In this document: positions 15,263 through 23,533 of the stretch, one piece after another
Numbering within the stretch: position 1 is the first letter of the stretch
How the letters are laid out: every line of letters begins with the position of its first letter
Assembly: GCA_964624795.1 (NCBI GenBank)
Contig: CAZUZS010000069.1
Coordinates: 1 to 26,892, forward strand
Direction of reading: 5' to 3'
Length of the DNA: 26,892 nucleotides
From: CAZUZS01 sp964624795
GTDB lineage: Bacteria > Calditrichota > Calditrichia > RBG-13-44-9
Notes under the pieces: model-generated
The model's input: the letters and a program-made list of their open reading frames with translations, nothing else
The model's database searches: none
What the model was told of the DNA's origin: nothing
Translations under genes and position numbers: made by a program

Positions 15263-17011
15263 ATGAAATATGCAGGATTTTTGATTTGCTTTTTGATGTT
15301 CATTCAATTTACAAATGCTCAAGATAGAAATATCGTAGAAATAAATTCCCTACATTTGAATGATCTAAAATATGCCGGCTTTTCTTTGCGATCTGCGAAA
15401 TCTGTGCATATCGAAGCAGAAGGCGCCGGTGAGAAATTCATAACGGACAAATACCCGGGGATGATGGTTGACCCGACAAATATGTTCGCCTACGCCTGGA
15501 TCATCAACGCTAAAACCCGTGAGTTGGCGTGGCGAATGACGCTGGATAATACTCGCTCCGATCATGATACCCGTTTCAATCGCACATTTAAAGGCGATGT
15601 AGATTTGCCGGCAGGTGACTACGAAGTATATTTCAACGCCAGGAAGCCGGAATATGGTTTCTCGGACGAAGGATTCTTCAGCCTGGGAAACCTGTTGAAC
15701 AAGCTGCTGCGTGACAAAGATTGGTTTGAGGAAGACCGGGATGCATGGTTCATTCGCATAGAGGGGGTAAACAACCCGGTGGACGAAGAAGCGGTAAACA
15801 AATTCCACAATGCACTTCGCAACCAGGCAGTTGTCTCCATAACTAATCTTCACGACTCCGATTATCGCAAAGAAGGATTTCGCTTGAAGGAACCCGGCAC
15901 TTTTCAAATTTATGCTATTGGTGAGGTTTTCAAGGGAGCAGCTTTTGATTATGGCTGGATTGTAAACGCAGCCAATTCGGATAAAGTTTGGGAGACGTTG
16001 CCGGACAAAGGTGAGTACGCTGGTGGAGCATCCAAAAACCAGGTGTGGAGGGAAACCATTACCCTTCAGCCCGGAGATTACTGGATCTATTTTGTGATGG
16101 ACGATTCGCATTCGCCAGCGGAATGGAATTCCAATCCACCGTACGATCCCGATTTTTATGGCATCACCATAACAGGTGTTAAAGGGGAGTACGATCCCGG
16201 GAGCATCGAAAAAATGCCGGAGCTCAAGGTAAAGCCAATCGTTGAAATGACCAGGCTGGGAGACAATCAGGCGGTTAACCAGGGATTTAAATTATCCCGG
16301 CCAATGCAGGTGCGGATTTATGCCCTGGGTGAGGGGAGAGACGGCAGCATGTTCGATTATGGTTGGATTGTGAACATGGACACCGGCGAAAAAGTGTGGC
16401 AGATGGATTATGATCGAACCAGAAACGCCGGCGGTGCGGATAAAAATCGCCTGATTGATGAGGTCATCAATTTGCCGGCTGGGTCTTACATGGTCTATTA
16501 CGTGACCGACAATTCTCACAGCTATGCGGAATGGAACAGTCCGCGACCTTACAATCCATCCAGTTGGGGAATTACGGTGTACCCCGCCGATCCCTCGTAT
16601 GCCGGTGAGCGCATTCAAACCATAGATAAGAAGAGCTTCGACGAGAATGTTCTTGCCCAAATTGTGGAAGTGCGGGATAGCCGAGAGATTCAGAAAAGAT
16701 TCGACCTGCCGGCCAAGACGAGAATCCGGATTTACGCTGTCGGGGAGGGCGACTGGGATGAAATGTATGATTACGGCTGGATTGAAGATGCCGAAAGCGG
16801 TGAAACGGTATGGAAAATGCGCTATGATGAAACACGCTGGGCGGGCGGTGCGCGAAAAAACCGGAAAATCGATGCGACGATCTCGCTCCCGGCGGGAGAC
16901 TACCTCCTGTTTTTCCGCACAGACGATTCGCACGGTTTTGGCGATTGGAACGATGATCCGCCCGATGATCCGTTTCATTATGGCATCACACTGTATCAAA
17001 AAGAAGAGTAG
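15263..17011 (+). CDS. Exported protein of four tandem copies of an unrecognised module
   Basis: Seen: 582 residues with a signal peptide (hydrophobic 4-15, likely cleavage after TNA, residue 19), then four copies of a module of about 115 residues at about 31-168, 188-305, 325-440 and 463-578. Copies 2-4 share, in order: a strand 'IYA.GE', 'DYGWI', 'VW', 'AGGA.KN', 'L.(A)GDY', 'DDSHS/DNSHS/DDSHG', 'WN..P' and 'YGIT/WGIT'. Copy 1 is diverged (AYAWIINA, LPAGDYEVYF) and carries an insertion near 130-160 in place of the DSH segment. The Asp, Asn and Gly residues could bind Ca2+ or sugar (inference). GGAG lies at 15254-15257; the gene starts 11 bp after the barrel gene, so cotranscription is likely. 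I do not recognise the family; it is probably periplasmic or surface-exposed. Confidence 0.82.
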   Translation: MKYAGFLICFLMFIQFTNAQDRNIVEINSLHLNDLKYAGFSLRSAKSVHIEAEGAGEKFITDKYPGMMVDPTNMFAYAWIINAKTRELAWRMTLDNTRSDHDTRFNRTFKGDVDLPAGDYEVYFNARKPEYGFSDEGFFSLGNLLNKLLRDKDWFEEDRDAWFIRIEGVNNPVDEEAVNKFHNALRNQAVVSITNLHDSDYRKEGFRLKEPGTFQIYAIGEVFKGAAFDYGWIVNAANSDKVWETLPDKGEYAGGASKNQVWRETITLQPGDYWIYFVMDDSHSPAEWNSNPPYDPDFYGITITGVKGEYDPGSIEKMPELKVKPIVEMTRLGDNQAVNQGFKLSRPMQVRIYALGEGRDGSMFDYGWIVNMDTGEKVWQMDYDRTRNAGGADKNRLIDEVINLPAGSYMVYYVTDNSHSYAEWNSPRPYNPSSWGITVYPADPSYAGERIQTIDKKSFDENVLAQIVEVRDSREIQKRFDLPAKTRIRIYAVGEGDWDEMYDYGWIEDAESGETVWKMRYDETRWAGGARKNRKIDATISLPAGDYLLFFRTDDSHGFGDWNDDPPDDPFHYGITLYQKEE

Positions 17012-17094
17012 CAGCCTGGAAATGATGGCGCTGTTTGGTTAATCGGTGCTCAATGGTGAGTTTATTAACCTGGACAATCATAGAGGAGATTAAA

Positions 17095-17913
17095 ATGAAG
17101 AATCAATCGCTTGGAATTGCCATTTTGTTGATAATTGCCACGTTTGCGTCGCAATCTCTTTTTGCTTCGTCATTTGAGGAAACTTTCAGTAAGAAGATTG
17201 ACTTCTTACCTGGCGGATCGGTTCATCTTCAGAATACGAACGGGAGCATTGAGGTTGAAGGGTGGGACAAGGATATGGTAATGATTGAGGCTACGAAAAA
17301 GGTCAAGGCTTCCAGCCAAAAAAGAGCCGATCAATTGATGGAGGAAGTAAATATTGATATTTCCCAGACAGAAAAGGAAATTGTGATTGAAACCCGCTTG
17401 CCGCACCAGACGAACGGCGGGCTGTTCGACTGGCTTTTTGGGGACGGTGTTTCAGTCTCGGTAAGCTACAAAATGTATGTTCCCTATAAGTCGGATCTGG
17501 TTTTAAAATCTACAAACGGCTCAGTGAATGCAACCTCTGTTTCCGGGCAAATTGTGCTCAAAACCACCAATGGTAAAATCGGCGCGGAGAATATAATGGG
17601 GGATATAGATGCGCATACGACCAATGGTGGTATCAGCGCAGAGCTCGATAGTATGAGTCCTGATCATGAAATGCAATTTTTTACCACAAACGGGAGTATC
17701 TCGGTATATCTGCCGTCAGATGCGAAATGTAATGTACAGGCACAAACAACGAATGGATCGATCAGCACGGATTTCCCGCTGCAGGTTAAGGGAAAATTTA
17801 ATTCCAAGAGCATTTCGGGAAGTGTCAACGGCGGTGGCCCGCTGGTGGAATTTCATACAACCAACGGCAGCATTCGGATTCATGAAAAAAATCAGGCGGC
17901 TTCCATGAGGTAA
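17095..17913 (+). CDS. Exported DUF4097-type beta-repeat protein
   Basis: Seen: 272 residues from the ATG at 17095, preferred over an in-frame upstream start (17035) because of GAGGAG just before it and a clean signal peptide (hydrophobic 7-18, cleavage near LFA, residue 24). The mature protein has seven 'TNG' turns, each starting a short beta strand pair: NTNGSIEVEG, STNGSVNATS, TTNGKIGAEN, TTNGGISAEL, TTNGSISVYL, TTNGSISTDF and TTNGSIRI. This is the DUF4097 (putative adhesin) pattern, predicted to fold as a beta helix or stacked sheet. An insert with FDWLFGDGVSVSVSYK lies between the first and second turns. It follows the repeat protein by 83 bp on the same strand. Likely periplasmic or surface-attached; DUF4097 has no established enzymatic role. 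Confidence 0.85.
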   Translation: MKNQSLGIAILLIIATFASQSLFASSFEETFSKKIDFLPGGSVHLQNTNGSIEVEGWDKDMVMIEATKKVKASSQKRADQLMEEVNIDISQTEKEIVIETRLPHQTNGGLFDWLFGDGVSVSVSYKMYVPYKSDLVLKSTNGSVNATSVSGQIVLKTTNGKIGAENIMGDIDAHTTNGGISAELDSMSPDHEMQFFTTNGSISVYLPSDAKCNVQAQTTNGSISTDFPLQVKGKFNSKSISGSVNGGGPLVEFHTTNGSIRIHEKNQAASMR

Positions 17914-17921
17914 TACAATGC

Positions 17922-18000
17922 CGTGCACCGGAGTACTTCGATTACAGGTTCCCGGGCACGAATTGGATTCGCTGTGCAAACGTACGGCGTATGCACAGCG
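17922..18000. terminator. Two stem-loops between convergent genes (possible bidirectional terminator)
   Basis: Stem 1: CGTGC(A)CCGG (17922-17931) pairs with CCGGGCACG (17952-17960), with one bulged A. Stem 2: CGCTGTGCA (17970-17978) pairs perfectly with TGCACAGCG (17992-18000), and the inner bases can add an ACG/CGT pair. They fill the 99-bp gap between the DUF4097 gene (+) and prfB (-). No T tract follows on either strand, so intrinsic termination is unproven. Confidence 0.4.
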
Positions 18001-18012
18001 GCGGGTTCTCCA

Positions 18013-19117
18013 TCAGCCAATGGCAGGCGCTTTAAGCAAGTAGGCATGAATGAAGTCGTCCAGATCTCCGTCCATTACACGCTGAATATTTCCGGTTTCA
18101 TGATCGGTGCGGTGATCCTTCACCATATTGTAAGGATGGAAAACGTAAGATCTGATCTGGTTTCCCCAACTGATTCCGGTTTTTGTATCTTCCATTTCCC
18201 GCTTTTTTGCTTCCTCTTCCTCAAGCTTTTTCTTGTAAAGGCGCGCCTTCAGAATTTTCATGGCGTTTGCCTTATTTTTATATTGTGAACGCTCGTTCTG
18301 GCAGGTTACCACAATGTTGGTCGGAAGATGTGTGATCCGCACCGCGGAATCGGTGCGATTGACATGTTGACCGCCGGCCCCGCTGGCGCGATAGGTGTCG
18401 ATGCGAAGATCATTCGGGTTGATCTCAATCTCAATGTCCTCGTCAACTTCCGGTACCGCAAATACCGAAGCGAACGAAGTATGCCTTCTGCCGCTGGCGT
18501 CGAAGGGTGAAATTCGCACCAGGCGATGAACACCGCTCTCCGCCTTCAGATAGCCGAAAGCGTATCTCCCTGTAATTTCAATCGTGACGCTTTTGATTCC
18601 GGCTTCCTCGCCGGGCAGCAGATCGAGCACCTCGGTCTTGAAATCATGGGTGTCCGCCCAGCGCAAATACATGCGCATCAACATTTGGGCCCAATCCTGC
18701 GACTCGGTGCCGCCTGCGCCGGGATGAATGGTGAGGATGGCGTTTTTGCTGTCCTCTTTGGCTGAGAGAAGTCCGCGAAGCTCCAGCGCGTGAATTTGCT
18801 CCAGCAGCTTCCGGCTCTCCGTGTCCAACTCCTTCAGGGTCTCCTGGGAATTCTCCTCCTCGCTGAGCTCAAGCAGGAGCGACAGGTCTTCTTTTTCCCT
18901 GGAGTATTTGCTCCATTCATCGACCACCTCTTTCTTATCGCTCAGAATTTTAAGAACAGATTGCGCTTCCTCCGGGTTGTCCCAAAAATCGGGAGCGTTC
19001 GCCTCCTTTTCCAGGGCAGCAATCTCCTCCTGTTTCTTATCTATGTCAAAGATACCCCCGCAGACTTTCCAAGGTGTCCTTCATCTCATTTATGCGTTCT
19101 TCTATTACGTCGATCAT
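18013..19117 (-). CDS. prfB: Peptide chain release factor 2, with programmed +1 frameshift
   Basis: RF2 recognises UGA and UAA stop codons and triggers peptide release. Seen: the ATG at 19117 (AGAAGGAA just upstream) reads 23 codons ending R-G-Y-L, then meets an in-frame TGA at 19048-19046. Shifting +1 there continues as D-I-D-K-K through to 18013, giving a 367-residue protein, normal for RF2. The tripeptide anticodon SPF (about 203-205, in RISPFDASG) and the catalytic GGQ (about 248-250, in SGAGGQHVN) are present. The open frame from 18927 alone would lack the first 63 residues. The arrangement is the classic autoregulation: low RF2 gives slow termination at UGA and more frameshifting. Upstream sequence is lost in the N gap, so promoter and neighbours are unknown. 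Confidence 0.96.
19045..19060 (-). other. prfB programmed +1 frameshift site
   Basis: Read on the minus strand the site is CGGGGGTATCTTTGAC: a Shine-Dalgarno-like G run (19059-19055), three bases, the slippery CTT (19051-19049), then TGA (19048-19046) followed by C. It matches the well-known RF2 recoding signal, including the weak stop context TGAC. Confidence 0.95.
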
Positions 19118-19151
19118 GTCAAATTTCCTTCTGGCATTAATTTTTTTGTCT

Positions 19152-19251
19152 NNNNNNNNNNNNNNNNNNNNNNNNNNNNNNNNNNNNNNNNNNNNNNNNN
19201 NNNNNNNNNNNNNNNNNNNNNNNNNNNNNNNNNNNNNNNNNNNNNNNNNNN
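19152..19251. other. Assembly gap of 100 N
   Basis: Exactly 100 ambiguous bases, the usual placeholder for a scaffold gap of unknown size. It separates prfB from the SpoIID-domain gene, so any gene or promoter between them is missing. Confidence 0.97.
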
Positions 19252-19280
19252 CAATAAAAAAGGGAATGCGGACATTCCCT
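19252..19280 (-). terminator. Rho-independent terminator after the SpoIID-domain gene
   Basis: On the minus strand AGGGAATG (19280-19273), a four-base loop and CATTCCCT (19268-19261) form a perfect 8-bp stem, followed by a T-rich tract (19260-19254). It lies about 28 bases beyond the stop codon at 19308. Confidence 0.9.
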
Positions 19281-19307
19281 CTTTGAATAATATACAGAGA
19301 AAAATTT

Positions 19308-20936
19308 TCAGTCCATTTTCAAGCTGTAAATGGATCGAATTTCACAATTTTCAAAATAGTGATTCAAAATTTCCTGGGATTTGTAGCCTTCCAGCGCCAT
19401 AACCGCCGCACCTGTTTTACACATCCCTACGCCATGACCCTGCCCGGCCCCAACCAGGGTGAACGAAATCGGCGTACCGATATTATCCAACTCCTTTTCC
19501 ACCACAAAACAGGAGCTTTCCAGGTAATCGTAGGCTAGCGACTCACGAATATTCAACTCGCCCGTTATTCGATAATTTTTCAGACTTCCGATCAGCTCAA
19601 TTTCCTTAAGGCGTCCGGAACGTCCCCGCCGAAGCGGTACGATATCGAACAGGTCACCAATGTCTTCCCCTGTTTTTCGGCGAATAATATTTTCAAGGTC
19701 TTTCCGTGTATAATCGACTTCCCACCGGAAATATTTTTTATACTGCTCCAATGAGCCGGGAACAGACCTTCCACGGAGATTGCACCACGCATCCGGACGG
19801 GACACGATCCATCTCCTAACCATACCCTCATCCTGCAGGGTGGTGAAATCTTTTGGAATTTCCTTCCAGTCGTATTTGCCGTGGAACTGGGGTGCTTCAT
19901 CCATCTCCCACACGCCGGTGGCATCCTCGGTGTGCCCTCCGCAAATGAGGTTAAAATATGTATCACAAATATTATTGTGGTCGGACAAAATTACCTGACC
20001 GCGGGTTTCTTCCACGGCCTGCTCAATATTGGGATCATCGAAATCCTTTCCATAATATCGCAGGCAATGGCCCCAGTCGCACAGATCGAAGGGATCTCCC
20101 AGGTGTTTGTGTTCCACACGCGCCAATACCTCGCTTCGCGATACAATGGCGAGGCTTTTGCTGAACTCCACCGGAAGGTCTGTTCCGATCTCAGAGAAGA
20201 TAACCCTTTTTATATAGGATTCGAGTGGCAATTCGCTTATTGCCATTACTTTGCCGCGATTATCAATTCTGAATTCGATTGCCCCATTATAGACGCGTTC
20301 TTCCAGCCGCTCCTTCTGCAGTATCTCATCATAGCTTCGGATATTGTAGAGACGTATTTTGCTGTTCATATCAGCCGGCACAACCTTTAACGAGTTTTTT
20401 GCCTCCGCAGATTTATCGTATTCGGCATCGAAAAATTCCAGGACTCCACGCGGCTGCCGCACAGTCTCTTTCATAACGCTCGGATTGAATTCAGGCTGGA
20501 ATCGCTTGAAATTCTTCCTGGCCTCCAATTCCGTTTTATAGTCTCCGGAGACCAAAACGTACTTGGTGTTGTTGTTGATTTTTCTTTCATTTAGATAAAT
20601 ATCCCCGCCCAGTACTTCCACTTGCGTTTCCGGATCGTATTCTTTTGCGATCTTTAGTTTCTGCTCGATGCGGCTGGAATTAAAGGTTTCGTATAAAATA
20701 AGATGATATCTCTCGCTTCCGGCCCTGCTTTCCTTAATTTTGACGCGCCATTTTAAACTGGAATTTAAACCTGTAAATATAACGTTATCGGAGGAATCAA
20801 GGATGGAAAATTCCCCAAGAACCCTAAAATCTATGTGTTCTTGTGCTTCAACCACCCCAATGCGAAACACGGGCTCATCACCTAAGTTCTTAAGATGAAT
20901 TTCTGTTGTTTTGTCTGGCATTCTGCTGGCTTCCAT
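19308..20936 (-). CDS. SpoIID/LytB-domain protein
   Basis: SpoIID-type domains cleave or modify peptidoglycan (lytic transglycosylase or amidase-enhancer roles). Seen: 542 residues. The C-terminal two thirds carries the domain: LPLESYIKRVIFSEIG, LAIVSRSEVLAR, FDLCDWGHCLRYYG, ICGGHTEDATGVWE and GAGQGHGVGMCKTGAAVMA (about 496-514), which is diagnostic. The N-terminal third (1 to about 230) is beta-rich and contains YVLVSGDYKTELEAR (126-140), reminiscent of a SPOR-type peptidoglycan-binding motif. No signal peptide is apparent from either ATG (20936 or 20918), which is odd for a peptidoglycan-acting protein. The second ATG has GGAAGC about 12 bases upstream and may be the true start. It is monocistronic, with a terminator and a possible promoter. 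Enzymatic role inferred. Confidence 0.9.
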   Translation of the reverse strand: MEASRMPDKTTEIHLKNLGDEPVFRIGVVEAQEHIDFRVLGEFSILDSSDNVIFTGLNSSLKWRVKIKESRAGSERYHLILYETFNSSRIEQKLKIAKEYDPETQVEVLGGDIYLNERKINNNTKYVLVSGDYKTELEARKNFKRFQPEFNPSVMKETVRQPRGVLEFFDAEYDKSAEAKNSLKVVPADMNSKIRLYNIRSYDEILQKERLEERVYNGAIEFRIDNRGKVMAISELPLESYIKRVIFSEIGTDLPVEFSKSLAIVSRSEVLARVEHKHLGDPFDLCDWGHCLRYYGKDFDDPNIEQAVEETRGQVILSDHNNICDTYFNLICGGHTEDATGVWEMDEAPQFHGKYDWKEIPKDFTTLQDEGMVRRWIVSRPDAWCNLRGRSVPGSLEQYKKYFRWEVDYTRKDLENIIRRKTGEDIGDLFDIVPLRRGRSGRLKEIELIGSLKNYRITGELNIRESLAYDYLESSCFVVEKELDNIGTPISFTLVGAGQGHGVGMCKTGAAVMALEGYKSQEILNHYFENCEIRSIYSLKMD

Positions 20937-20961
20937 TTTTATCTATGTTAAAAATTAAGCC

Positions 20962-20994
20962 GGTAAATATATGATATTTTACCAGTAAAAGCAA
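20962..20994 (-). promoter_or_regulatory. Candidate promoter/operator of the SpoIID-domain gene
   Basis: On the minus strand TTGCTT (20994-20989), 17 bp, TATATT (20971-20966) could be a sigma-70-like promoter with a start near 20958. The -10 region lies inside an imperfect dyad, GGTAAATAT ... ATATTTTACC (20962-20983), so a repressor bound there would block it. Consensus match at -35 is poor. Confidence 0.3.
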
Positions 20995-21641
20995 GAGGGG
21001 CAAGGCCCTCCTTTCCCACTTCATTCTATCCAACGCCTCATGCACTAATAAGTTTTCCAGGCGGTCTCCGAAGTTGATTGGAGGTTAATTAATAACCGAA
21101 GCTTCAATTGTTTGGTTTCGAAACCTGATTCGGCAGAGGATTGTAGCCGACCGGGCGTGCCGAATTGACCGGAAGATGACTGCCTGTTTCGATTTCTTGC
21201 CGTAATTAGGATTGGCAGTTCTCGGACAACGAGATGATGAAATAGGATTGCGTTCCGGTTCGATCCAAATTCGATTTCGTGCGTTGAAGTTTTAGTCGGA
21301 TTTTAAAAATTGAAAGAAGATATTACAGATAATAGAATCCGATATATTTTGTGCCGGAAGCTGCGATGCCTGTTTTCGGCGATGATAGATATCTGGCGAT
21401 CGCCTTTCAGAAGGGGCGCAGCGAAAGGCGGAAGAACACGGCGTAGATTCGGACGCGGACAAACTATGAGATAGCAGTAAGCCAGCGAGGGCGGCAAAAA
21501 GGGCATGAATCAAATTTGCGAAACATAGGTCTGGTACCAAGAAGCAGAATCTAAACCGTTGATCGGGTTGCCGAATCGACTTATTTCGAAGATGGGGATT
21601 TAAAGAGTAGTTTATAAAAGTGAAAAAAATTAGTATTGAGT

Positions 21642-21820
21642 TTTCTTAAAAAGCAGCAAGTCCTTTTGGTGCGGTTCTTAAAATTTTGTCTGCAGTTCAC
21701 CTCTTGGATAGCGGAGAAGAATATCCTCTGATTTTCCATCTCCGGAAATTATTCAGGACTTGAATTCCAGGGTATTGGGGAGAGCATCAATATGAGGGAT
21801 GTCGCTTGCTTTTTAAGAAA
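21642..21820. repeat. 14-bp inverted repeat bounding 179 bp
   Basis: TTTCTTAAAAAGCA at 21642-21655 and its exact reverse complement at 21807-21820. The right copy ends 33 bp before the GTG of the solute-binding protein gene. It could be ends of a small non-coding element or a long-range stem in the leader of that gene. No target-site duplication was identified. Confidence 0.5.
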
Positions 21821-21852
21821 TTGATTTTAAATTTTTTATTTATTAAACTTTA

Positions 21853-23532
21853 GTGTCTTTAATTGAGGATCCGGATTTGACATTGCGGAACATATTTGGC
21901 TTTATCCTAATCCTGTTTTTTACTTTCAAATTACTAATCGCACAGAACAATTCTCCGCCTTCAGAAGCCTTTGGCGATCATCTGATTATTGGATATGTGG
22001 GCTCACCGCCATCCAGCATCGACCCATTCCGAATAAATAATGCAGCGGAGGAGCAGATTGCGCGTTTGATTTTTGGAAGCGGACTTATCCAGCAGCCCAA
22101 TCGGTTTAGCCAGTCGCCTGCGCTGGTGGACGTCATCAGGTATCCGGAATCGGGAAAATCGCAGGGGTTGATCTGGAGTTACGTGATCAAACGGAATATC
22201 AATTACCAGAACGGAATACCACTCCGCAACAGTGATGTTCGTTTCACATTTGAATTGCTGAAGCGGTGGGGCGGGCACATTTTGAACCACCAGATCGATT
22301 TTTCAAATATCAAGGCGATTGAGGTAGGCGGTGATCTGGAGGTTCGCTTCATTTTAAAGCAGAAGGACAAAAGTTTTGATGAAAAATTTTCTGATATTCC
22401 TATATTATCGGAGAATTATTACAAGGCAATAATGCAAACCGGCTACGACGAATTTGAATCTGTCCAGCCACTGGGTTACGGCCCCTTTCGGTATTCCCGC
22501 AGCAAACATGATGAAATCGACCTGGTTTCTCATCCGCACTATGTATTTGGCCGTCCATTTCTAAATCAAATTTCCTACAAATTCTTTGATGATGAGCAGC
22601 AGATGGTGGATGATTTCATCCAGGGAAATATCGATCTGATTGAAATCAAGGACCGCATCACCGCCCAGCGGGTTCACCAGATTTTAAAGAACGACATAAA
22701 AATCTTTACGACTCCCCGCCCGGAGAAAAAGGTCTATTATCTTCTTTTTAATATTAACCGATTCCCTTTTCAGAATCTTAAGCTAAGAGTTGCAATCCGC
22801 GGTGCTGTCAATCCTAACGAAATTATTGCCCGGTTAGTTGACCAAAACGGACACATTGCTTACTCATTCGTGGATTATACCAATCCTCAATTTTTCAAAC
22901 AGTTGATGGGCGAAAGTTATCAGCCGGAGATTAGCATGCAAATCCTGAAAAACAATGGATGGCAAATCGAGCGATCACGGGGGATTTTGCAGAAGGATTC
23001 CAAGGAACTTGGCTTTGAATTGTTATTTGAACAGAATTCGCACCTTGAAGAAAGTATCGCCAGGGCCATTAAGATACATCTGTCAGAGCTGGGCATTAAT
23101 GTGCGCCCCAAACCGGTTAATTTTTACGAAAAACAACAACTGATCGACCGGAATCAATTCAGTGCGGCCATCAGTAGCTTTAGTTATTATGAAGATGACC
23201 TGTTCACTGCGGCAAAATCATTCTATCAAGATATCCTGCGAAAGAATTCGGCTAATGTCAACTACAGCAATCCAACTCTGGACAGGCTTTTCGAGGGCAG
23301 CGAGATAAATCGGACGCTGCGGGACAAAACGGTCCAACGGATGGAAATTGCACTGTACCAGGATGCCCCGGTAGCCTTCATCTATTTTGATGACAAGATC
23401 ATTTACGCGATAAAAAACCGCTTTCAAAACATCCGGGTTACCTACAGCAGCGGAAGGACATTTTATCACCGGCTGAACCCTTTCGAAAATTGGTTTGTGC
23501 CGAAGGCATTACAAAAATATCCGGTCTGGTAG
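21853..23532 (+). CDS. Family 5 extracytoplasmic solute-binding protein
   Basis: Family 5 binding proteins (DppA/OppA/NikA type) capture peptides, nickel complexes or other ligands outside the inner membrane. Seen: 559 residues from a GTG at 21853. TTG codons at 21877 (GAGGA 9 bases upstream) or 21883 are plausible starts and give a tighter signal peptide, RNIFGFILILFFTFKLLIAQ. The mature part has the family order: HLIIGYVGSPPSSIDPF, W..VIKRNINYQNGIPLRNSDVRFTFELL, PLGYGPFRYSR, YYLLFNINRFPFQNLKLRVAIRGAVN and a C-terminal lobe ending with FIYFDDKIIYAIKNRFQN. No lipobox Cys. There is no ABC permease or ATPase gene next to it within the window. Instead a histidine kinase starts one base after its stop, suggesting a sensory rather than transport role (inference). 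Confidence 0.88.
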   Translation: MSLIEDPDLTLRNIFGFILILFFTFKLLIAQNNSPPSEAFGDHLIIGYVGSPPSSIDPFRINNAAEEQIARLIFGSGLIQQPNRFSQSPALVDVIRYPESGKSQGLIWSYVIKRNINYQNGIPLRNSDVRFTFELLKRWGGHILNHQIDFSNIKAIEVGGDLEVRFILKQKDKSFDEKFSDIPILSENYYKAIMQTGYDEFESVQPLGYGPFRYSRSKHDEIDLVSHPHYVFGRPFLNQISYKFFDDEQQMVDDFIQGNIDLIEIKDRITAQRVHQILKNDIKIFTTPRPEKKVYYLLFNINRFPFQNLKLRVAIRGAVNPNEIIARLVDQNGHIAYSFVDYTNPQFFKQLMGESYQPEISMQILKNNGWQIERSRGILQKDSKELGFELLFEQNSHLEESIARAIKIHLSELGINVRPKPVNFYEKQQLIDRNQFSAAISSFSYYEDDLFTAAKSFYQDILRKNSANVNYSNPTLDRLFEGSEINRTLRDKTVQRMEIALYQDAPVAFIYFDDKIIYAIKNRFQNIRVTYSSGRTFYHRLNPFENWFVPKALQKYPVW

Positions 23533-23533
23533 G

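Larger units (their letters stand above)
20937..21852. other. Long intergenic region with inverted repeats, no convincing gene
   Basis: About 0.9 kb between divergent genes. Short open frames on the minus strand (for example 21540-21292) have no recognisable domain or ribosome site and are probably spurious. Structure seen: ATTCGGCA (21128-21135) with TGCCGAAT (21158-21165); CGCCTTTC (21401-21408) with GAAAGGCG (21423-21430); a 14-bp inverted repeat TTTCTTAAAAAGCA (21642-21655) with TGCTTTTTAAGAAA (21807-21820); and a diverged direct repeat (21169-21191 and 21354-21378). It may hold a small RNA, a decayed element or long promoters. Confidence 0.6.

Noticed and set aside
15365..16111. 248-codon minus-strand open frame opposite the four-module protein
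   Set aside because: It mirrors the repeated coding sequence on the other strand; no ribosome site or domain.
15263..17011. DNA-level repeat array or CRISPR suggested by recurring sequence
   Set aside because: The recurrence is at protein level with diverged codons across modules of about 350 bp, so it is a repeat protein gene and not a CRISPR or satellite.
21292..21540. 82-codon open frame on the minus strand in the long intergenic region
   Set aside because: No ribosome site, no domain, odd composition, and it spans a stem-loop; a second overlapping frame on the same strand is equally open, as expected by chance.
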